Part shown: positions 59,257 to 64,000 of the stretch, one piece after another
Position numbering within the stretch: the first letter of the stretch is position 1
How the letters are laid out: the number at the start of each line of letters is the position of its first letter
Source: Croceibacterium_A sp035555595
Lineage (GTDB): Bacteria > Pseudomonadota > Alphaproteobacteria > Sphingomonadales > Sphingomonadaceae
Length of the DNA: 64,000 nt
Assembly (NCBI GenBank): GCA_035555595.1
Contig: DATMGK010000031.1
Span: forward strand, 23,239 to 87,238
Direction of reading: 5' to 3'
The notes under the pieces: model-generated
The model's database searches: none
What the model was told of the DNA's origin: nothing
What the model saw: the letters and a program-made list of their open reading frames with translations, nothing else
Translations under genes and position numbers: made by a program

Positions 59257-59634
59257 TCACCCGGTGGGCTTCAAAAGCGTCAGCAACGCCCCGCGTGCGG
59301 CCACGAATTCCCGCCACAACGCACGGGCGGCGGGGCGTGGGTCGGCGCCGTTTTCGTTGATCGACAGCAGTGCCGCGATGCCGGGTTCCATCACGGCGAT
59401 CAGGTCATCAATGCCGCGTTCGGCATGTTCGCGGCGCCAGCCACCGGCTCGATCGAGCAAACCGGCGAAATCGTGCGGTTCTTCGCCTTCCGGTCCGGCA
59501 TGATCGCCAGCCAGCTCGGCTACCACCCGGCCCGCCTCTGCCAAGGCGTGCCAGCGCAGAACCGCCATGCCCGGTTCATCGGGAACGGTATCCGGAAGGG
59601 CTGTGCCCGACAGTAAAGGCGGCATCGCATTCAT
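59257..59634 (-). CDS. conserved sphingomonad protein of unknown function
   Basis: The 125-aa protein shows AVLRWHALAEAGRVVAELAG, GGWRREHAERGIDDLIAVME and ALWREFVAARGALLTLL, a helical pattern I associate with unnamed sphingomonad proteins. No signal peptide. ATG 59634 is used; a TTG three codons upstream is possible. It lies upstream of the sulfotransferase on the same strand, after a 68-base gap. I cannot suggest a role. Confidence 0.65.
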   Translation of the reverse strand: MNAMPPLLSGTALPDTVPDEPGMAVLRWHALAEAGRVVAELAGDHAGPEGEEPHDFAGLLDRAGGWRREHAERGIDDLIAVMEPGIAALLSINENGADPRPAARALWREFVAARGALLTLLKPTG

Positions 59635-59692
59635 GCCGGGCAACCTAGATTGGTCAGGGTTGCAGAATGGTTAGCCCGCTTTGCACGGCCGC

Positions 59693-60493
59693 TTATTCAG
59701 GCGGTGGGCCGAAGGGGTCATCCGGATCGAAATCCAGATCGAGGTTCGCGCCGCTCTCGTCCGAAGTCAGGCGGTTGTTTTCCTCGCACACGTATTCGCG
59801 GATCTCCCAGGTGGGTTCCTTCTTGTAGGCGACTTGTTGCACATAGGGTTCGGTCAGCACGCCGGGATCGGTAATGGTCAGTTCGATCCTCATCACGTCC
59901 GGTTTTTCCAGCCAGATGCGCTCCTGAATACGCATCTGCTCACCATGCGGGACGCCAGCGATGTAAGAAATCAGCGGGCTGAAGCCCACGCTGTCCACCA
60001 CCAGCGTATCACCGTCCCACCGTCCGACAGACGTGCCGTTGAACAGGAAATCAGGATCGTCCGGCAATGCGCGCCCATCGGTATAGATGCGCCGGGCCTG
60101 ACTGTATGTTTCGGTGAGCATCGTCACCCGCCCGGGGCTGAAGAGAAACTCGATCGGGTAGGGCTGGCGCAAAATACCCGGCATACCTGGCGGCATGCAG
60201 CGGATCTGCGCCTCTTGCGCGACACCGTGTTCAGCCTGTTCCTTGCGGAATGCGTCGAGCCTGGCCTGTGAATCCGGTGTAAGCTTCGGCTCGACCGGTG
60301 CCTGCCGCCCGCCGCCCGTTCCGAACAGCAGCGACCAGTCAGGGTTCCACACGCCGCTCCAGTCAGGCAGGCGCTCTATCTCAGCATATCCGTCTAAGCG
60401 TGGGATCGCTGCTTCCTGGGCAGGCGCGGCCGCCGCCATCACTATCATGCTGGCACCCGCCAAAGCGCGCGCCGCCACAAGCCAACCCTTCAT
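59693..60493 (-). CDS. secreted protein of unknown function, paired with DUF6152
   Basis: The precursor (266 aa from ATG 60493) has a signal peptide (ALAGASMIVMAAAAPAQ) and a domain with RLPDWSGVWNPDWSLLFGTG, then MPPGMPGILRQPYPIEFLFS and SVGRWDGDTLVVDSVGF. The GRWDGDTLVVDS block recurs in proteins encoded beside DUF6152 genes in sphingomonads. It lies divergent from the DUF6152 gene, 150 bases away. GGAGGG is just upstream of the chosen start. The role is unknown. Confidence 0.75.
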   Translation of the reverse strand: MKGWLVAARALAGASMIVMAAAAPAQEAAIPRLDGYAEIERLPDWSGVWNPDWSLLFGTGGGRQAPVEPKLTPDSQARLDAFRKEQAEHGVAQEAQIRCMPPGMPGILRQPYPIEFLFSPGRVTMLTETYSQARRIYTDGRALPDDPDFLFNGTSVGRWDGDTLVVDSVGFSPLISYIAGVPHGEQMRIQERIWLEKPDVMRIELTITDPGVLTEPYVQQVAYKKEPTWEIREYVCEENNRLTSDESGANLDLDFDPDDPFGPPPE

Positions 60494-60643
60494 CATTCCC
60501 TCCGATTTTTTCATATTCTTGGTAAAAGATTGCGGCCGCCGGGGACGCGAAGTCAAGCTGCGGCTTGATTACTCAGGTTCCTTGCTGGCAAAAGAGCCGA
60601 AAGGGACAACCGCCAGAAAATAGAGCGGATTTGGGAGTGCAAT

Positions 60644-61033
60644 ATGCTTGGAGAATCGACTCGCGCCGCTCTGGCCGCTGGTGGTCTCGCGATCGCTCTG
60701 GCGCTGGCGGTGCCGGGACAAGCCCATCATTCGACCGCGATGTTCGAATGGGGCAGCGCGACCGAAATGAAGGACGTTACGGTTGAACGGTGGGTTTGGA
60801 CGAATCCACACACCTTCCTCTACGTTCGCGACTCGGCCGGTAACCGCTGGGCGTTCGAGGGTATGAGCCCCAGCCACCTCGCGCGCGCCGGCTGGTCCAA
60901 GCGTTCGCTGACGCCGGGCGAGAAGGTCGATCTGACTTATTACAAACTGCGTGACGGCCGCCGGGGCGGCTTCAACGTCACCGTAACTCGCGGCAACGGT
61001 TCCACGCTTCAGCAGCTACCGGTGCGGATGTAG
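60644..61033 (+). CDS. DUF6152 family secreted protein
   Basis: The 129-aa precursor has a signal peptide (cleavage after GQA near 28) followed by HHSTAMFEWGSATEMKDVTV and RWVWTNPHTFLYVRDSAGN, the DUF6152 signature beginning with the HHS motif. The function is unknown; the N-terminal His-His after cleavage suggests metal binding. GGGAG precedes ATG 60644. It shares a promoter region with the divergent secreted protein. Confidence 0.85.
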   Translation: MLGESTRAALAAGGLAIALALAVPGQAHHSTAMFEWGSATEMKDVTVERWVWTNPHTFLYVRDSAGNRWAFEGMSPSHLARAGWSKRSLTPGEKVDLTYYKLRDGRRGGFNVTVTRGNGSTLQQLPVRM

Positions 61034-61106
61034 TTCATACAGGGCGGGATTATCGCTTGGCGTCCGCTCCACGGGTTGCTAACCGCCTGCCCGGCCCAGC
61101 GCCCAC

Positions 61107-61183
<77 letters not shown>

Positions 61184-61196
61184 CACATGTTGGTCA

Positions 61197-61212
61197 ATCA
61201 TATTGATATGAT
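61197..61212. repeat. 16-base palindrome near the left end of the island
   Basis: ATCATAT-TG-ATATGAT is a perfect inverted repeat, 13 bases beyond the tRNA. It could be a recombinase or regulator site. No T-run makes it a clear terminator. Confidence 0.5.
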
Positions 61213-61265
61213 GTGACATTTATCCATTATCGCGCCTCGCCTCCACATAAGAACCCACGTTCGTT

Positions 61266-61293
61266 TTGGGTTATGCATCTTGGGTTAGGCATC
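61266..61293. repeat. tandem 14-base repeat in the island
   Basis: TTGGGTTATGCATC (61266-61279) is followed directly by TTGGGTTAGGCATC, with a single difference. The rest of 61213-61450 is AT-rich and I see no gene in it. Tandem iterons of this size are often protein-binding sites. Confidence 0.6.
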
Positions 61294-61450
61294 AAGATTG
61301 CCGAAGAAAACGAGCGACAGGGCACGGGACTAGGCGCCCCACATATGGTACTCGCGACATAGCTTGGATACACATCGAGGCTTTATCCGCCTGATTTTGT
61401 TTGCCTTCACGCTATGTAAGCGCCTCTTGATATCGCCGCCCCAACCTCTG

Positions 61451-61475
61451 TATATTAAAGGCTGCCTTTAATATA
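61451..61475. promoter_or_regulatory. perfect palindrome operator upstream of fic
   Basis: TATATTAAAGGC, a central T, and GCCTTTAATATA form a perfect inverted repeat with 12-base arms. It ends seven bases before the fic ATG. A dimeric DNA-binding protein, perhaps the winged-helix tail of Fic itself, is the likely ligand. Confidence 0.8.
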
Positions 61476-61482
61476 ATGCAGG

Positions 61483-62661
61483 ATGATCGCGGCTGTGCAG
61501 GAACCCTTGAATAAGCGCATGCCCCGGAGCAGTGGCTCGTACGTCCGCCAGTCCACCGGATATAGGGCTTTCATTCCGGCAACGCTTCCACCTTCCCCGC
61601 CGATTGAGATGGATGATCGAATGAACACCGCACTTTCACGTGCGGATCGAGCGCTGGGCCGCCTTGACGGTTCTATTGAAACCTTACCGCATCCGGACCT
61701 CTTTCTATCGATGTTCGTACGTAAGGAAGCGGTGCTATCTAGCCAGATCGAAGGAACGCAGGCGTCGCTAAGCGACGTACTCAAAGCAGAAGCCGATGTG
61801 GTTGACCGTGCGCGGCCGAGTGATGTGCTTGAGGTTCAAAACTACATGGCCGCGTTGGACCGCGGTGTAGAACTGCTCCCCCAGTTGCCAATCTCTACGC
61901 GCCTTATCTCCGACCTCCATGCCGTTTTGATGGCCGACGTTAGGGGGATGCACCAGCGTCCAGGCGAAATACGTGAAACGCAGAACTGGATAGGACCTGC
62001 GGGTTGTACTCTAGCGGACGCATTATTCGTGCCCCCCCCGCCTGGGGAGGTGAACAGGCTGCTAGGCGACCTAGAAAAGTTCATTCACGACGATTCTCCG
62101 CTTCCGCCGTTGATCCGGATTGGCATGGCTCATGGGCAGTTTGAAACGATTCATCCGTTTCTGGATGGTAACGGTCGCGTCGGTCGGCTGCTGATCACCC
62201 TCTTCCTCGTGGAGAAGACCATCTTAAGGAAGCCGGTCCTCTATCTCTCATATTATTTTAAGCGGCACCGAGCCGAGTACTATGATTGCCTTCAGCGCCT
62301 GCGTGACAAGGGCGATTGGGAGAGGTGGATACACTTCTTTCTGGAAGGCGTAGCGTCGGTCGCAAACGTTGCTGCCGAGACCGCTCACAGCGTTTTGCGA
62401 CTGAGGGAGGATGACCGGGCGGCCATCATCGACCGCTTCGAGAGAGCGTCTGCTACGCCGTTACGTGTTCTCGACAGCCTTTATCGGCTTCCCATCACTT
62501 ACCCTGGCAAGGTCGCGGAAGTCCACGGTGTGTCCTATCCCACCGCGAACAACATAATCGGTCAGCTGGAGGGGGCCGGCATCCTGCAAGAGGTTACGGG
62601 GCAGAAGCGAAATCGGATTTACGTATACGGCAAGTACATGCAGCTCTTTGACGATCTCTAG
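61483..62661 (+). CDS. fic: Fic-family AMP-transferase (class II, self-inhibited) with wHTH tail
   Basis: Fic enzymes usually attach AMP to target proteins. The 392-aa protein has an N-terminal inhibitory helix with S86-S-Q-I-E90-G91, matching the (S/T)xxxE(G/N) motif, so inhibition is within the chain (class II). The active-site motif HPFLDGNGRVGR is complete at 224-235. A C-terminal winged helix (about 320-390, with VAEVHGVSYPTANNIIGQLE) would bind DNA. GCAGG is close to ATG 61483; ATG 61516 is another start. Targets are unknown. It is the sole gene of the tRNA-linked insertion. Confidence 0.93.
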   Translation: MIAAVQEPLNKRMPRSSGSYVRQSTGYRAFIPATLPPSPPIEMDDRMNTALSRADRALGRLDGSIETLPHPDLFLSMFVRKEAVLSSQIEGTQASLSDVLKAEADVVDRARPSDVLEVQNYMAALDRGVELLPQLPISTRLISDLHAVLMADVRGMHQRPGEIRETQNWIGPAGCTLADALFVPPPPGEVNRLLGDLEKFIHDDSPLPPLIRIGMAHGQFETIHPFLDGNGRVGRLLITLFLVEKTILRKPVLYLSYYFKRHRAEYYDCLQRLRDKGDWERWIHFFLEGVASVANVAAETAHSVLRLREDDRAAIIDRFERASATPLRVLDSLYRLPITYPGKVAEVHGVSYPTANNIIGQLEGAGILQEVTGQKRNRIYVYGKYMQLFDDL

Positions 62662-62678
62662 TTCTCGTCTTCATCAAT

Positions 62679-62690
62679 TCGGGTGCGCCA
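62679..62690 (+). repeat. att-like direct repeat, right copy
   Basis: An exact 12-base copy of the tRNA-Arg 3' end (TCGGGTGCGCCA) 17 bases after the fic stop. It lies just before the cydX stop codon at 62709 and marks the right border of the insertion. Confidence 0.8.
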
Positions 62691-62708
62691 TTCTCTCGCC
62701 AGAAGCCC

Positions 62709-62819
62709 TTACCCCGCCGCGTCGTCATCCGGATCGGCGTGGAATTCGTGCCACATGCCGTTCAGGATACCGAATCCCACTGCAAGGCCTACGCCCAGGA
62801 CCCAGCTGAAATACCACAT
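62709..62819 (-). CDS. cydX: CydX, small subunit of cytochrome bd oxidase
   Basis: A 36-residue protein starting MWYFSWVLGVGLAVGFGILN and continuing GMWHEFHADPDD has one membrane helix and the conserved N-terminal MWYF.W..G of CydX. CydX stabilises the haem centres of cytochrome bd-I in the inner membrane. The gene lies 29 bases after cydB on the same strand, as expected. Confidence 0.93.
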   Translation of the reverse strand: MWYFSWVLGVGLAVGFGILNGMWHEFHADPDDDAAG

Positions 62820-62848
62820 TGCCCAGATCCTTCCTGAGGATAGCCTCG

Positions 62849-63997
62849 TCAGTAATAGTCGGGGTTGGTGTCGACATCCCGCATGGTGATGCGGCCGAAC
62901 AGCACCTTATAGACCCAAGCGGTGTAAAGCAGCACGATCGGCAGCATCACCAGCGTCACGGCCAGCATGATGAACAGCGTCACATGGCTGGAGGAGGCGT
63001 TCCACACCGTCAGGCTGGAACCCGCGTCGATCGAGCTGGGCAGGATAAACGGGAACATGGAAAGGCCCACGGTGGAAATGATGCCGGTGGCGCCGATCGA
63101 TGATCCGCCGAAGGCCAGCGCTTCCCGCCCGGTGCGAATGCCGACCCACGCCAGCAACGGCCCGGCGAAGCCGAGCACGGGGGCGATCAGCATCCACGGA
63201 TATGTGCCGTAATTATCCAGCCACGCGCCGGGCGCGGCGATAGTGCCCGACAGCAGCGGGTTGGACGGACCGAACGTGTCGGCCGCATGGCTCAGGCGAA
63301 AGCCATAGCCCATCGTTGCCACCATCACGCCGCCCAGCGCGAACAGCAGGACGGAGGCCGCCGCGGCGATCTGCCCGAACAGGCGGGCGCGGTCGTGGAC
63401 GGCGCCGCGCTCTATCTTGATGGACAGCCAGCTTGCCCCGTGCAGCACGATCATTGCGACCGACAGCAGGCCCGCGACCAGCGCGAAGGGATGGAACAGG
63501 CCCAGCAGGGTGCCTTCGTAGAACGAGCGCAGATCGCTATCGAGGCGGAAGGGTATGCCGGTCAGCACGTTGCCCACCGCTACGCCGAATACCAGCGCGG
63601 GCACGAAGCCGCCGATGAACAGAGCCCAGTCCCACCGTGCGCGCCACGCGGCGTCCGGCTTCTTGGAACGATACTTGAAGCCCACCGGCCGCAAAATCAG
63701 CGCGGCCAGCAACAGGAACATGGCCAGGTAGAAGCCGGAAAAACTCACCGCATAGACGAAGGGCCATGCTGCAAAGATCGCCCCGCCGCCCAGGATGAAC
63801 CACACCTGGTTCCCTTCCCACGTCGCGCCGATGGAATTGATGACCAGCCGCCGCTCCGCATCCGTCTTCGCCACGAAGGGCAGCAGTGTGGCGGCGCCCA
63901 GATCGAAGCCGTCCGTCAGGGTGAAGCCGATCAGCAGCACGCCCAGCAGCAGCCACCAGATCAACCGGAGCGTTTCATAGTCGATGGGAGGCGCCAT
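62849..63997 (-). CDS. cydB: cytochrome bd ubiquinol oxidase subunit II
   Basis: CydB is the second large subunit of the bd-type oxidase, which reduces oxygen at high affinity with quinol as donor. The 382-aa protein has about eight to nine membrane spans and starts YETLRLIWWLLLGVLLIGFT, followed by LTDGFDLGAATLLPFV and NSIGATWEGNQVWFILGGGA, conserved in CydB. The start is ATG 63997, three bases before the window end; cydA should lie just outside. cydX follows. Confidence 0.96.
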   Translation of the reverse strand: MAPPIDYETLRLIWWLLLGVLLIGFTLTDGFDLGAATLLPFVAKTDAERRLVINSIGATWEGNQVWFILGGGAIFAAWPFVYAVSFSGFYLAMFLLLAALILRPVGFKYRSKKPDAAWRARWDWALFIGGFVPALVFGVAVGNVLTGIPFRLDSDLRSFYEGTLLGLFHPFALVAGLLSVAMIVLHGASWLSIKIERGAVHDRARLFGQIAAAASVLLFALGGVMVATMGYGFRLSHAADTFGPSNPLLSGTIAAPGAWLDNYGTYPWMLIAPVLGFAGPLLAWVGIRTGREALAFGGSSIGATGIISTVGLSMFPFILPSSIDAGSSLTVWNASSSHVTLFIMLAVTLVMLPIVLLYTAWVYKVLFGRITMRDVDTNPDYY

Positions 63998-64000
63998 GAC

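Larger units (their letters stand above)
61184..62690. mobile_element. mini-island inserted at tRNA-Arg, carrying fic
   Basis: The segment between the tRNA-Arg gene and the second copy of its 3' end is about 1.5 kb long. It has visibly lower GC than the flanking genes and holds one complete gene, fic. No integrase or other mobility gene is inside, so it may be a remnant or depend on a helper. The host genes on either side (DUF6152/tRNA and cydX-cydB) look normal. Confidence 0.7.

Noticed and set aside
61184..61482. Separate antitoxin gene for fic
   Set aside because: No open frame with a ribosome-binding site; the inhibitory motif is inside Fic itself.

Overview
The window looks like chromosomal DNA of a high-GC alphaproteobacterium of the order Sphingomonadales. 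The evidence is the gene content (DUF6489, PopZ, MmcB, UrcA, a class I fumarase, a TolC/PIMT pair, a large Oar-like TonB receptor beside a TPR-sulfotransferase), a LexA box of the alphaproteobacterial type GTTC-N7-GTTC, and clustered GANTC sites. The species cannot be named from the sequence alone.

Positions 1-10600 flank what is probably the chromosome replication origin. hemE, hemJ, rho and a small ATPase read leftward. ppsR, maf, aroE, coaE, dnaQ, hpf, ptsN, a thioesterase, a DUF1491 protein and a cell-wall hydrolase read rightward. The 311-base gap between hemE and ppsR (3835-4145) holds an AT-rich stretch, DnaA-box-like words and five GANTC sites.

Positions 10600-22900 carry housekeeping and envelope genes: exonuclease III, erpA, a CBS protein, a thioredoxin-like ferredoxin, popZ, PIMT-tolC, fumarase, a LytS/LytTR two-component pair with a repeated octamer in front, an UrcA protein, a DAG-kinase-like/metallophosphoesterase pair, and rplM-rpsI. 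Positions 22900-32420 carry cutA-ctaA, a tightly coupled MerC-map-thiSG chain in which ThiS is fused to ThiG, two unrecognised coupled genes, an acyl-CoA synthetase, gamma-glutamyltransferase and pyrD.

Positions 32420-39040 form the iron-sulfur assembly block: an Rrf2/IscR-type regulator, sufB, two unexpected inserts (a 100-aa orphan and a DUF559 nuclease-like protein), sufC, sufD, sufS, a SufT-like DUF59 protein and sufA. A structured, terminator-ended segment that may be a small RNA lies between pyrD and the regulator. Positions 39040-53600 hold EI24, adenosine kinase, purD/xseA, an M23 peptidase, rpmB, tadA, RNase T2, nadC, a second LytS/LytTR pair, a DsbA-type oxidoreductase, an M48-TPR protease and a PAS_5-like protein.

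Positions 53600-64000 are more accessory. They contain LexA-controlled mmcB, a TonB receptor followed by a TPR-sulfotransferase, a divergent pair of secreted proteins, and a tRNA-Arg(CCG) gene. Next to that tRNA lies a small insertion of about 1.5 kb carrying one Fic AMP-transferase gene. The insertion is bounded by a 12-bp copy of the tRNA 3' end, and the fic start is preceded by a perfect 25-base palindrome. The window ends with cydX and cydB of a cytochrome bd oxidase.
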